A DNA stretch of 64,000 nucleotides, from contig OX442422.1 of the NCBI GenBank assembly GCA_949361645.1, positions 4,661,137 to 4,725,136 of the forward strand, written 5' to 3'. This DNA is from Spongilla lacustris. Its lineage: Eukaryota > Porifera > Demospongiae > Spongillida > Spongillidae. The position numbers and the translations under genes were made by a program. Position 1 is the stretch's first letter. Every line of letters starts with the position of its first letter. Below are positions 1-12,749 of the stretch, one piece after another. Under the pieces are notes generated by a model that had not been told where the DNA came from, made no database searches, and was given only the letters and a program-made list of their open reading frames with translations.

Positions 1-561
1 CCCCCCTGATTGGTAAGCCTTGATGAGCTAGTAACTGAAGACAGGACAACTTCATGCAGATGTGGCAGTATGCTAAGTCCCTACCTTTGTCATAGTGAAG
101 AAATGACATGAAACAGGATTTTTCTCTCCAAGTGAACATTTAGGGAGTTAAAATTAAGTCCATAGGGTAGTGAAAGATGTCTGGAATCTGATGCAGATCA
201 TTTATTGAGAGCAAAGATAGTTGCGCAGTGGAAAATTCATACAATTGCTAAAATACAACTATGAATTAATGTAATTATAATAATGCAATTAATATGAGGG
301 AGGTGTCATATAGTTACATGTAGATACACCCATTTTTGGGATCAATAACTGTGTAGCAGGAAATTCATACAATGGTTAAAGAACAACTGTGAATATGACT
401 GCAGATACTCCCATATACGCCCATTTTGGGACCTAAAGTTTGGTCACACCAACCGCACCATGTGTGCCAGGCCTGTTCATATAGCCTGCAAACATGAAAC
501 ATGTCCACCTCACATTTTCACAAACAATAGTTATAGTCATAAACTATCAACATTAAATCAC

Positions 562-3500
562 CTTGTCCTTAATGTTCACATCAATACCAGGAGTCGAAAG
601 GAGACGTTCCACACAAGTAGTATGACCTCCTTTTGCCGCAAGGTGTAATGGAGTGTCACATAACTGCATGGAGTGGGTACAATAGCTAACATGGTGGGCA
701 CATCTAGTACATGCATGATCATCATACAATTATGAGTACATGTAAATGTTAAATGCAATGTACGCAGATTAAGTCATAAAATGAATCACTTGGTTAATAA
801 AGGGGAGGTAATTAATACTGGGTGTATACATAAGAGCACATTGCTTATACATATAACTAACTTAAAGGATGAAAATTTCCAATAATCAACACACGCCAAA
901 GATAAAATGTTTTTGTGCGTACATGCACATGTCCCCTGAAATTGTTGGGGCTACCGACTCAATTTACAGTCTGAGGGCTGCCTTCTCCACTGGCATTAAG
1001 TGGGGGCCACATTGATCCTCTGGTTGTGTGGCAGCTGGTGCTCCCTTGCTGGCAGTGTGGGGGTCAGGTTTTGCAGTATTGATTTCACATGGGTTATTGG
1101 TTGCAGGTTCCAAAGGTACGTAGTGTGTGATTGCAGTGAGGAGGAGTGGTAGTTCTTGGCCCCATTGGCCCCTGGTCTGCTGACGCAACTTGCAGTAAAG
1201 GACAGGTAGTGAGAAGAGGGGGGGTGGGGGGGGGAGGGGCAAGGGCTGGCACCAGTGTATGGTGGGCCTGTTAAGTTGTTCTTGGTACATGTCCCCTGAC
1301 CAATGAGGCTGATTGGCCCCTCTTTCATTGAAGGACAGGTAGTGGGGGCAAGTACATATACATGTAGTTCATGGTTCCCCTGAAATTTTTGGGGCTGCTG
1401 AATCCATTTGCAGTGCGAGGGCTGGTTTCTCCACTGGCATTATTCTGGGGGCTCGATTGACCACTGGTTGTGTGGCAGCTGATACTTCCTTGCTGGGCTC
1501 CATCTGTGAGAGGGCTCCACAGGTGTGGGCTGCTGTCTGGACTTGCAGTGTGTACTGGTAGAGGGTCTGGTGGCTCCGTTTGAAGTGAGCAGAGAGGGGC
1601 TGGTGGTTCTACTGTGTGGAGCTGGCCCCAGGCCCTTGTTTGTGTGGGGGCTGCTGACTCAACTTGGGGTGGCGTCTTGACTGACTTTGTGGAGGCTACC
1701 CCATTGGCTCTGGGTAGCTGAGGGTGTTCTGTAAGAATGGTTCCATGGGCTGCTGACTGCGGCTATTAAGTTCAGTTGCAGTGTAGACTTTACAGGTTCC
1801 ACTGCTAATGCTCATGAGCTTGCGGTGAGGGGGCTGGTTGTTCTACTATGTGGGGGGTCGGGGGGGTCTCAGCTGACTCAACTTGCATTGAACGAAAGAG
1901 GGTTGGCCCCTGGGTGTGGGGCCTGTTAAGTCCACTTGCGGAGTGAGGGCTAATGGTTGATCTGTTAGTGAGGTCATCACGTGTTGTTGGTACATGTAGT
2001 TCATGGCTCCCCTGAAATGGTTGGGGATGCTGATTCCATTTGCAGCCTGAGGGCTGGCATCTCCCTGGCATTATTGTGGGGGCTACATCCCTGCTGGCAG
2101 TGTGGGGGTCTGATGATCTGTCTGCGAGAGGGCTGGTGTCTCCACTGGCATTGTGGACGCTAGCTCCATTGACCAGGTTAGCTGGTGGCTCCCTTACTGG
2201 AATTATGGGGCCTGTTAATTCCACTTGTTGGCTCCACTATTTGGAATGTGAGGCTATTATTAATAATTTAAATTGCAGCATGGGGCTTAATGGTTCCAAA
2301 GGTATATAGTGTGCACTTGCAGTAAGGGGGCTTGTGGTTCTGCTGTGTGGGGATGGCCTCTTTGGCCCCAGGGCTGCTGAGGGAACTAGCAGTGAAGGGC
2401 CTAGCCCCATTAGCCCCTGGCTATGTGGGGGTGGGGCTGGTGGCTCTTTTGGTAATTTAGGGGCTGCTCACTCCCTATCACTAACACAACCACCATCGTC
2501 AGTGTTACGACCGCCATCATCCTTGACCAATGTATCTTGAACCAGGGTCAATGAGCATTATTATGGGGGCCCCATTGAACCTCCTGCTGGCAGTGAACGG
2601 TCTGATAACACCATATGTGGAAGGGCTGGTGGCTCCACTGGTTGTGCAGCGCTTTTGACTGGACTTGCAGTGTGAGGTTATTATGTTCAATTGCAGCTTG
2701 GGAGTTAATGGTGCTATGAGGAAGGCTGGTAGTTGTACTGTATGGGGATGGTCCCATTAGCCCCCTCGTTCAGAGAAGGACAGGTAGTGGGAGGGGGCGT
2801 TGTGGGGACTGCTAAGTAATAAGTCCACTTGCTGTGAGGGCTAAATGTTCCACTGGTTCCATTGGTGGGGCATGTATGATTCCATTGGTACATGTGCGTA
2901 CATGCACATGTCCCCTGAAATTGTTGCATGGGGTTACTGACTCCATTTGCAGTGTGAGGGCTGCCTTCTCCACTGGCATTAAGTGGGGGCCACATTGATC
3001 CTCTGGTTGTGTGGCAACTGGTGCTCCCTTGCTGGTAGTGTGGGGGTCAGGTTTTGCAGTATTGATTTCACTTGGGTTATTGGTTGGTTCCAAAGGTACG
3101 TAGTGTGTGATTGCAGTGAGGGGGAGTGCTAGTTCTTGGCCCCATTGGCCCCTGGATTGCTGATGCAACTTGCAGTAAAGGACAGGTAGTGAGAAGAGGG
3201 GGGGTGGGGTGGGGGGGGGGGGGGGGGGGTGAGGGCTGGCACCAGTGTGTGGTGGGCCTGTTAAGTTGTTCTTGGTACATGTCCCCTGACCAATGAGGAG
3301 GGTTGGTGGTTGTACTGTCCATTGGCTGATTGGCCCCTCTTTCACTGAAGGACAGGTAGTGGGGGCAAGTACATAAACATGTAGTTCCTGGCTCCCCTGA
3401 AATTTTTGGGGTTGCTGAATCCATTTGCAGTGTGAGGGCTGGTTTCTCCACTGGCATTATTCTGGTGGCTCGATTAACCACTGGTTGTGTGGCAGCTGGT

Positions 3501-6500
3501 ACTTCCTTGCTGGGCTCCATCTGTGAGAGGGCTGCTGTCTGGACTTGCAGTGTATACTGGTAGAGGGTCTAGTGGCTCCATTTGAAGTGAGCAGAGAGGG
3601 GCTGGTGGTTCTACTGTGTGGAGCTGGCCCTACAGGCCTTTGTTTGTGTGGGGGCTGCTGACTCAACTTGGGATGGCGTCATGACTGACTCTGTGGAGGC
3701 TACCCCATTGGCCCTGGGTAGCTGAAGGTGTTCTGTAAGAATGATTCCATGGGCTGCTGACTGCAGTGTGAGGCTATTAAGTTCAGTTGCAGTGTAGACT
3801 TTACAGGTTCCGCTGCTATTTTTCATGAGCTTGCGGTGAGGGGGCTGGTTGTTCTACTGTGTGGGGTCCCAGCTGACTCAACTTGCATTGAACGAAAGGA
3901 GGGGGGGGGAGTTAGCACCTGGGTGTGGGGCCTGTTAAGTCCACTTGCAAAGTGAGGGCTAATGGTTGATCTGTTAGTGAGGTCATCATGTGTTGTTGGT
4001 ACATGTAGTTCATGGCTCCCCTGAAATGGTTGGGGATGCTAATTCCATTTGCAGCTTGAGCGCTGGCATCTCCCTGGCATTATTGTGGGGGCTACATCCC
4101 TGCTGGCAGTGTGGGGGTCTGATGATCTATCTGCGAGAGGGCTGGTGTCTCCACTGGCATTGTGGACGCTAGCTCCATTGACCAGCTTAGCTGGTGGCTC
4201 CCTTGCTAGAATTATGGGGCCTGTTAATTCCACTTGTTGGCTCCACTATTTGGAATGTGAGGCTATTATTAATAATTTAAATTGCAGCATGGGGCTTTAT
4301 GGTTCCAAAGGTATATAGTGTGCACTTGCAGTAAGGGGGCTTGTGGTTCTGCTGTGTGGGGATGGCCTCTTTGGCCCCAGGGCTGCTGAGGGAACTTGCA
4401 GTGAAGGGCCTAGCCCCATTAGCCCCTGGCTATGTGGGGGTGGGGCTGGTGGCTCTTTTGGTAATTTAGGGGCTGCTCACTCCCTATCACTAACACAACC
4501 ACCATCGTCAGTGGTACGACCGCCATCACTACCTTTCTCAATCTCTCCATCCTCGTCCAATGTATTTTGAATATCGATCGTCGTATTCGTACAGTTCGAA
4601 CTCATCCGCCGACTGATTCAGTGAAACTCGACGAGCTCGCCTTCACTCGTGTTATACGTCACCATATCGTTTATCTACACCGCAAAACAACCGTAACAAG
4701 CACTACAATTCAGCCGCCCATTTGTTTGGTGACCTTATAGGTGTGGTTATCACGCCCTATAGGAATAGTTGAATATTCATGCACTCCGGAGAATGGAAAC
4801 TGTTCCGTGCACATATAAAGGCGCGATTCGAGCGGGAAACGTGTACTTACTTTGCACAGCTGTTTCTCCGTAACGGATGGCATGAAAATTAACGAACAAA
4901 ACAAATCAATAGGTATAGGACCTCCCTACCTACAAACCGAATTTGAAGCGATTTGATTACTCCTACCGAAAGTTATGGTGGGTTTGAACCCGGTGGGGTA
5001 TCGGACGTTGCAATACTGGCACGGAGTAAGTGCAAGACCCCAAAATATATTTTAGCATAGAGAAATGGTGTAGTATGAAGTGCTGAAAATAGGAAGTCAA
5101 GAGCTTAAACCGTGTGGAAGATATAGCGCTTTGAATTGGATGCTATATATATAAATTCACAAGCATCAAAATCGCATAGAACGTTCCATATGTGTATAAA
5201 CATATATACATAAGGGGACAAGGGAAGAGGGCATATCCTAATTGCATCTCATCATGGTGTGTAACAGCTATTGGGATAGTTTTGGGGACCAACATTTAAC
5301 GACAATGTCTTCAGTCAAGGTACATATTAATGTAGCCAAATGTACAGCCTAATTTTCTTGACATAGCCCTCAAGCATAAACATTCTCCTCCCACATGTTC
5401 TACACATACATGTAATAGCATTAAAACTGCTTAACTGTCATAAATGTACATGTACCACTTTATATCCATGTACATTTACGATGGACCAACTCACTTCATT
5501 CTTAAATTTCACATCAATACCAGGAGTCGAAAGGAGACGTTCCACACAAGTAGTATGACCTCCACTTGCAGCAAGGAGCAATGGAGTATACCCACCCTAG
5601 AATCATGAATCAAACTATTTTTCATGCTCCTCCTCCCCATTCCCTTCCAGCCTATCCACACATCTATAACATATTACAGAGTAAAGCTAAGGACCTTTAA
5701 AATGTATAATTGATGACCTTACAGTCTAGACCATTTGTATTAATAAAAATGACCTGTGTTTATACCAAGAATTGGATGATACACTCTATCATATTCTTTT
5801 ACTTAACTCTTACCTTACCAGCATTTTTGTATGCCACTTTTGCACATTAGATTTCTTCCTAATACTAAGAACTAAACTGATATAATTAGTGCTTTTCTAA
5901 CATGGATCATAAGACCCTTAACAACAATTCAAGAAGCTCTGAAACCAGCAGATATGGAGAGTAATAGGCAGCCTTGGCATAGTCCTATTCCCCTCTCTCA
6001 TGTTTTAATAACCACACTGTTTGTCTGTACTGCTCATAATCTATTAACATTCAATGAACAAACTGACCGAATTCTTAATGTTGACATCAATACCAGGAGT
6101 AGAAAGAAGATGTTCCACACAAGCAGTATGACCTCGTAAAGTGGCAATGTGTAATGGAGTAAAACCACCCTGAAGTGATAAAATACATGCAGTGAAGTTA
6201 AAATGGGGGAACAATGTACATGTGAACAAGATGGCCTTTCAAACATGATGCCACTAGGGTGCACACATACACACTCCATAACATATGCATTTGCTGTCAT
6301 TAATAATGGAGAAGAGCAACAGCAGATGAATTTATCGTCACATATACATACATGCACATCACAGCTACTTGGATACATGTAGTGTTTGGGACTGACATTT
6401 AAAATCAATTTCTCCATTCAAGATGCTGGTAAAGCTTTCAAGCATGAAACACCTCTCCCTCCTACTCTTCCAGTATACATACATGTACATGTACAATTTA

Positions 6501-9500
6501 TCTTAGTTATACACTACATGTATATCTGCATCTTAATGGAACAACTTACAATAGCCTTAATGTTCACATCAATACCAGGAGTGGAAAGGAGATGTTCCAC
6601 ACAAGTACTATGGCCTTCTCTTGCAGCGAAGTGTAATGGAGTATTTCTACCCTACAATAGTACAGACAACAAGGGGGGGGGGGGGGGGTACAATGTACAT
6701 ATTGTACATGTGATGCAAGTTCATGAACAAAAACAAACCAATATAGGGTGCCACATGTTTTACGTATGCAGAATGTACACAGGTGTACATGTACAATGTA
6801 TACTTCTTCATCACAAAAGGAGAGGCCGTTGTTGGAATAGTTTTTGAGGACTTACATGTACATGTTACATGTTTTTTGTGGGACGTGGTAATAATTGTGG
6901 CTTTCAAACATGAAGCCACCTGGATGTACACATGTTTTTAGTACAATGTACATGGTGTGTACGTAAAACAAAAATGGCATGCTTTATGAACGCTTATTGG
7001 AGAAGGTACATGTACATGTACATGTATATATGTTTTCAAAGGATACACTGGCCAACGTGCGTAGGCTTTGAAGAACATCAATAGACTTTGCAGTAAAGTT
7101 GCCCTTGAAATTGCAAAGGCAAGCAAACATATGTAAGATTCAATTCCAACTATTTTAAAAACGTAAGATTTGTTGCAGGAGATTTGCAACATTTGATAAA
7201 GTTAATATCTGTGCAACATGGACACATACTTGTACATGTGTAAAGTATTAATGCACACCATGCCACTACCCACAGCATATACCTCCACACACACTTACAA
7301 GTACATGTATAGAAAAAAGGCATATCCTACATGTACATGTAGTTGGTTTTGCACGTCATTTTGCTGGATACAGGATAACTTTAGCTCATTGATAAAGCTA
7401 CATGTACTTCTACCTTGTCTGTTACACTGTACATTACAACAAAAAAAACTCTGGGTACTTCTCGTTGCTCCTATTTTCACAATGTATGTACATGTACGAC
7501 TTCATGCCTGGGGTGACCTCTGTTCCAACACATTACTCATTGGTGATTTATATACATGTACATGTATGCATTTGATACTAACTTGCAACATCCAACATTG
7601 CACGCATGTACTGCATACATGTACATGTATGTACATGTAGCTAACCAATCTGACCATTGTGTAGATGTGATCCTGTGCTGAACCAGACCCAGTACTCCCT
7701 ACATTGTAATTTGATTGCACATGGTATATACCAGACTGTTATTTATGTTCCTCCACCACCTCACCACACCTAAATATAGTACCAATACAATCAGCCTCAT
7801 GTTGGTAAATCTATTAATGGAATACTCTAATTAATGAATACTACAAAACACATACATGCACGTGTGCACCATGGTGTCTAACTCTCACCCCATCTTTAAT
7901 GTTCACATCAATACCAGGAGTGGAGAGGAGATGTTCCACACAAGCAGTACGACCATACTCTGCAGCGTAGTGTAATGGAGTACCACCACGCTAGAGTGGG
8001 TACAAAAGTTCAGTCAACATGGTGGGTACAATGAACACTTGTATGTGTAGTACATGGTCATGAAATAGGCCTTTCAAACATACATACATGTATAACCAAG
8101 GTGTAAACATATACATGTACATGTGCATACACTAGTTTGCTTGTTGCAGTATATGGAATTGCTCGCCTGTTTGCACGCACCGTACATACATGTACGTTTC
8201 AGCGAAAGCATCTCAATGTACTGTCAGCATGCATTAGTTACACAATTGACTGTGCATGTGTTCACTTATGACACCACATGCATGCACGAACGTATACAGT
8301 TGCAAGAAGTACCTTGCTCAACGTTATTTGCATGCTGGCATCCAATAGCTAAGGAACCTCTCTATTGGCAAACCGAATTTAAAGTGATTTGATTACTTCT
8401 ACCAAAAGTTATGGCAGGTTTGAACCCGGTGGAGTATTGAACATTGCAATACTTGCACAGAGCAAGCATGTGCAAGACCCCATTTTACCATACAGAAATA
8501 GTGTATTATGAAGCAGTGAAAATTGGAAGCCAACAGCGCAAACCGTTCGGAAGGTATAGTGATTTGAACAGGATGCTATATAAATAAATTAACAAGCGTC
8601 AAAATCTCATACAACGTACATTAAGTATATGTATGTAAACAGACATGCATGTACTTGCTAACATTAATAAAGGGCGGAAAGGTAAGGAGGCCAATTTATA
8701 TACATGTACATGCATCACGTCATGATGTTTTTCATGTACATGTACATCACACATGTTGTATTGGGGGTAAGCACAGGTAGCAAATGGTACAGCCTTCATA
8801 TACATGTAGCTGAACACTCCCCTCCCTCCTGTTTTGATATCACAACTGTATTATATAACATTCAGTGGACCAACCCACCACATCCTTAATGTTCACATCA
8901 ATACCAGGAGCTGAAAGGAGACATTCCACACAAGTAGTATGACCTTTCTCCACAGCAAGGTGTAATGGAGAATCACCATCCTGGATTGAGTACAAAACAT
9001 TTTTTACATTGTTAATAGAAGCACAACCGAAAAAATGGACATAAAGTGATGTACATCAGGAAGCATCATAAACTGTCAAACTGTCAAAATGTCAGAGCCC
9101 ACCCACCCACACACACACACATACACACAGACACAAAAAAGATATAGGGGTGAACAAACATACAAAAATGTAGGATTCATTTTTATATAGAATAAAGTGA
9201 CTAAACACATTATGTCCTTACGAATAACATTATGAGTTGAGGAAAAAATACCAAGCATGAAAGTAAATCAATACCTTTCCTTACATAAAATTGTACATGT
9301 AAATGTATCAGCAAGGCCTACGTTTATAAAAGCTACAGTACATGTACATGTATTTATTTAATACAGTACCATGTGTTGTGAGAGTCAAATGTAACTCTCA
9401 TACAGTTCATCTGCCCACAAAGTCTAATGTACATACACTGCATGTACTGACACATTGTGGGCTCTCAGATCACACTGCCATGTTTAGTTACTGGACAGGT

Positions 9501-10823
9501 TGATGGTTTCTTGGTTTGGCAAACTTCCACCTTCTTGAAGTTGCAGCATGTTGCTCGGAGGCATTAACTTAGCAATATTCAATATCTTATACATGTATCT
9601 AGGTCGCTACTACAGTACCTCTTGGCAAGCTCCTGTTTCTGTTTTTTCCCAGCACCTACATGCACCTGTACCATTGTCTGTGGTATCATGCTAATATTCT
9701 GGATGTCTTCATTGAAACCCACACCACTGTGTGTCTCCTTTCCAGTGATTTCCTCTTTTCACCTACTGATCCTTGGTTCATGATGTAATGTATGGATGGA
9801 TCCAGAAATTTATTTTCTCCACAGTGATGTAGCAAAAACTGAGAGACAATTCAGGCACCTAATTATAAAAATGCATCTTGCCTTTGAGTTGTGATGGAAC
9901 CATGCCCACGGCGGGGCATGTTTCTCCATTCATATACATGTAGGAATCTGAATTGGTTGCAGTTGCGTATTGAAAACTCTCAAGAGTCTGCTGTGCAATA
10001 ATCTAAAATGACCCAGTAGTCTTTTCCCTCCCAGCAAATAAGGTCCATGACCCACTCTCTTTCCCGTGCAAAAGGTTTATTTTGTTGGAATTCAATGGGC
10101 AACTGTGTTTCCTAGGGTATAGCAGGTGAATCCATCACACAGGCTAATCTATCTGGTCAACATACATAACTTCTCGTCATGTGTAAGCTATTCTTAACTT
10201 TGCAGGTTAGTGTCCTGAGCTGTTTGGCACAACTTGATCAGATTGTGTCCATGGTTGCTCTCCCAATACATCATCAGCCACCACAGCCACTAGCTCCTTT
10301 TAATCCATGCAGTGCCTAATGCCATTGACACTCCAATTTAAGATAACCTGGCCATTTGTAGCCCTCGCTGAGTTTTATCTGATACAACTACAAAACGGAG
10401 CCAATTAAATGCCTTACCTTGTCAATTGAATTGACAGACACTCCTCTTTTGATCAGTCTCTTCAATGTTTGAATATCTCCTCTCTTTGCAGCATCTTGCA
10501 TCTGTAGTGTCTTCTATAAAAACAAACCATATATTAAAATTTTAGAGACATTCATTTTACTTGTACTAATGCATCCAACTACATGTATTTGGTACCAAAA
10601 TGGTGTGTGCATGAAAAGTAAACCATGCATGGTTATACTAATTAGCACTTCACAGCAACAACCAGCTTCGCTTGAGCACAACAGGTCTGGTTCAGGATGT
10701 ACACATTGTGGACAAGACATATTATGCTCAATCACTTGTGGAATCAAAATTGATTCGACTAGTTTTTTTTTTCCCCTTCAGTTCTGACAACAATTATTAT
10801 CGTACCTTTTGAGGAGTAGCCAT
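562..10823 (-). CDS. Ankyrin-repeat protein gene, 5' part (8 exons; continues past left edge)
   Basis: Minus-strand exons, in transcript order: 10806-10823 (starts ATG, reads MATPQK), 10418-10513, 8879-8980, 7889-7990, 6550-6651, 6068-6169, 5495-5596, 562-663. All junctions are AG/GT and phase 0. From the third exon on, each exon is exactly 102 nt and encodes one 34-residue ankyrin repeat with the TPLH motif, GHT..C and the tail LLSTPGIDVNIK. Exon 2 encodes a cap-like half repeat (QDAAKRGD, then GVSVNS). Ankyrin repeats are protein-binding scaffolds; partner and location cannot be told. No stop is reached, so the 3' end lies off the left edge. The repeat in 7889-7990 carries GRT in place of GHT. 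The intron 664-5494 is 4.8 kb and filled with repeats. The plus-strand gene at 60858 has the same build. Seen: exons, phases, motifs. Inferred: they form one gene. Confidence 0.85.
915..4560. repeat. Tandem duplication of a ~2-kb block of degenerate short repeats
   Basis: The block 915-2545 recurs at 2895-4560 with an offset of about 1980-2010 bases and high identity; small indels and G-run length differences separate the copies. Inside each block are many imperfect short units such as gagggctggtggctccact and ctgctgactcaacttgcagt, so it looks like an old, decayed minisatellite that was later duplicated as a whole. Several minus-strand frames stay open for 60-180 codons, giving Pro/Ser/Thr/His-rich peptides, but this follows from the repeat composition. 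The array lies inside the 4.8-kb ankyrin intron. A G-run near 3204-3231 differs in length between the copies. Confidence 0.85.
4481..4605 (-). CDS. Possible first coding exon of a nested gene
   Basis: On the minus strand an ATG at 4605 opens a 41-codon frame beginning MSSNCTNTTIDIQ, rich in Asp, Glu and Gly, and ending at a good donor (GA|GTGAGC, donor at 4480). The next in-frame codon after the donor would be a stop, which favours splicing. A degraded partial copy lies in the first duplicated block near 2470-2545. It sits in the large ankyrin intron in the same orientation. No homologue is recognised and the next exon could not be fixed, although Pro-rich open frames lie downstream in the repeat block. 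It could be chance. Confidence 0.3.
4780..5200. repeat. Dispersed repeat family R1, copy A
   Basis: The stretch shares long similarity with 8340-8640 (for example aagttatggtgggtttgaac and gtgcaagacccc, and the tail with acaagc.tcaaaatc) and, in its left part, with 31560-31700 (acaaatc.ataggtatagga). On the reverse strand it contains GGGTTCAAACCC, close to a tRNA B box, so a tRNA-related SINE is one reading; no convincing A box was seen. It lies in an ankyrin intron. Confidence 0.65.
6470..7640. repeat. Cluster of acatgt/tacatgta self-complementary words
   Basis: Runs of alternating acatgt units (for example at 6481, 7010-7028, 7333, 7552, 7617-7638) occur far above chance; the word equals its own reverse complement. 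The same runs recur through the window (8114, 8701, 10940, 11917, 27873, 32393, 36880, 38190-38215, 39752, 58676, 61649). In this stretch they lie in ankyrin introns. A pure G run (6672-6689) lies here too. The role is unknown. Confidence 0.7.
8340..8640. repeat. Dispersed repeat family R1, copy B
   Basis: Diverged copy of the 4905-5200 part of copy A, same orientation, in another intron of the same ankyrin gene. It keeps the tttgaacccggtgg core (B-box-like on the reverse strand) and the gcaagacccc block. Differences are mostly substitutions with one short insertion (agcatgtgcaag). Confidence 0.6.
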
Positions 10824-12179
10824 CTTGTTGACGAATGGTTGGTAACTACTGTATAAACTGAGATACGAATCATGATAATCTTTTAGTGAGACATACGTAA
10901 TACAGAAATGTATTTATAATAATGTAGCCATTTCAAATGAATGTACATGTACATGTAGTTAAACATGGCTCCCCAGTGAACACATGAATGTATGATTTGA
11001 ATTTAAATACTACATGTAGACTAGTACATGTTTATGTTCACAAAAGTGGATTAGAGCATCCTGCTTGAGTAGTGTAGGCAGTGAAACAGCTTGCTAAAGT
11101 TTCAGAGAGTTGGTCTCATCATCTACATCTGTTTGTACATATCTTCACGACTGGTCCAAACTAGGTCCTCTGAACATGTTTGACCTTTTTCAACAGTTTT
11201 TTTGTCTGCATCATGTCTGTCAAATCTCCATTGGTTCATATTTCCAGCTGCATATGTGTAATTGACAAGCCTATACCATTTTAGTATGTATTTTCCATTC
11301 ATACGTACATGTCACATGTATTTTATAATGTTCCAAGTCAAATTCATAATACATAATAACAATGTAAACAGGTTTATACATAATACAGATATGCATTTGA
11401 TACATGCAGTTGGGGGGGATGTGTGACATCATCATGTCATGATGTTTGACAGAAGTCATTACTGTAATGCTATGAAGAACACAGAAAACACAAAAAGGTT
11501 AACCATTTGGCACTTACAGGTACACCTGTACATGTGCCTTAAAAAGAAGTTACATTGCTCTGAATTTAAGTTGTCATACCAACAGACAAGTTTTAAAGAT
11601 AGTTAAGGAAATTTTACCAGCTCTTGTAGATAAATATCAAAACAGAAGGTAAGTTTGGTTCATATGAGCACCAGTACACAAACTTGATGCTGAGTAAAGT
11701 ATGAAAAACAAAAGTTAGCACTATTTTTGCCTGCATAGATATCCACACATCACAACACGAAAAAAGTCAGCCCAATAATGGAGAAGAAAAACGATATCGG
11801 GTACAAAAAAATTGTTGAACAAACATGAAACTGGTCATTTGTGCCTTCTAGTTTGATAGCAACGAAGAGCTACATTCTCTGTAGTCCCATAAAGTTAATG
11901 CACCCCTCTATCTACATGTACATGTATCTTGAATGTTATCTTGAGGCACAATGAGATCAGAGATTGTATTGGTGATTGTACAGGTTTGGATACAGGTTGT
12001 CAGTCATGCAGATATAAAATCAAGTAACGTAGGACTGCGACTTGATCTGGGAGTGCATAGTGTATGGCAATGACATAAAAGTTATTGACAAAGTAATTTT
12101 TTACTAAGATCTGTTCATGAATCCGGAGCTCAATGAAGAAAAAAAAGAGGATATACAAATAAGCAGTTGACGAACGTAG
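10824..12179. other. No gene seen; intergenic DNA with one dispersed repeat copy
   Basis: This is the upstream flank of the left ankyrin gene. No supported exon was found. About 11040-11430 resembles 19590-19880 (blocks tcctgctTgagtagtgt, gtacatatcttc, aattgacaagc, and a run of short AT-rich words), so both are copies of one diverged dispersed repeat. The ankyrin start is preceded on its own strand by AACAAG, with no TATA box that stands out. Confidence 0.5.
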
Positions 12180-12309
12180 AGATACTTTACACCTTTGGTC
12201 ACTTCAGTAGATGGACCTCTACATCGTACAGCTGAGCATTTCCTTCAGAGAATGGCTATGTGTATTGCATCTAACTGGCAGAAACCTTTTTGCTGTAATG
12301 ATGCTGAAT
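12180..12309 (+). pseudogene. Fragment of a LINE-like retroelement C-terminal domain
   Basis: Plus frame around 12190-12300 reads TPLVTSVDGPLHRTAEHFLQ and on to NWQKPF. It aligns with the minus-strand retroelement at 56833-58015, which has FTPFVLSVDGLLHKEVSHFI at the matching place. Only about 40 residues remain. A donor-like site (t|gtgagt at 12310) follows, but the phase does not join the next candidate exon. Call: decayed copy of the same family. Confidence 0.6.
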
Positions 12310-12364
12310 GTGAGTCGTGCATTAGCTGTTTTCTTTTTTTAACTTTGTTTTTAATTCAATCAAG

Positions 12365-12590
12365 GCAATACACTGCACTGAAACTGATGAAACAGATAAG
12401 CTAAAGCAGTTTTCAGACATGGAAGGTAGTCAAACCAAAGAGAGGAAAGTTCCAGATGATGAAGCTGCTCAAACAGTACAAGTAAAACTACCAGCAAGTG
12501 AAGATGATAGAACGGATGAGGTGAAACCACCTGTAGGTGCAGATTATCAAACAGAAGAGATGAAACAGCCTGATGATTGGTCATATTCAA
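12365..12590 (+). CDS. Candidate exon with 13-residue acidic repeats
   Basis: It is bounded by a pyrimidine-rich tract plus ag (acceptor at 12363-12364) and a strong donor (a|gtgagt at 12591). The phase-0 frame is open through the whole stretch. It encodes three to four degenerate 13-residue units of the form VK.P...D..T.E (VKLPASEDDRTDE, VKPPVGADYQTEE), from 39-bp repeats. Asp, Glu and Lys dominate. No homologue is recognised; neighbours are transposon fragments, so this may belong to an element or be a stray host exon. Confidence 0.35.
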
Positions 12591-12749
12591 GTGAGTTATA
12601 TAAATACGGGTGATAATTACCTTTTAAGGCTATGCTCCAATTACTTACCGATGTAAGTTCTTTCATATATAGGTTCAGAGCTGGTTAATCATCCAAATAC
12701 ACATGAAAATGCATCATTTAGCATGCATGCTTCCCAGGAACTGTGGCAA

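Noticed and set aside
2812..3345. 177-codon minus frame in the tandem block
   Set aside because: Pro-rich frame generated by repeat composition and G runs; not matched by the same frame in the other copy.
4900..5200. tRNA gene from the GGGTTCAAACCC word
   Set aside because: No acceptor-stem pairing or A box; only a B-box-like word within a dispersed repeat.
7218..7640. 140-codon plus frame rich in Cys/Thr/His
   Set aside because: Driven by acatgtacatgt words (CTCTCM); lies inside an ankyrin intron.
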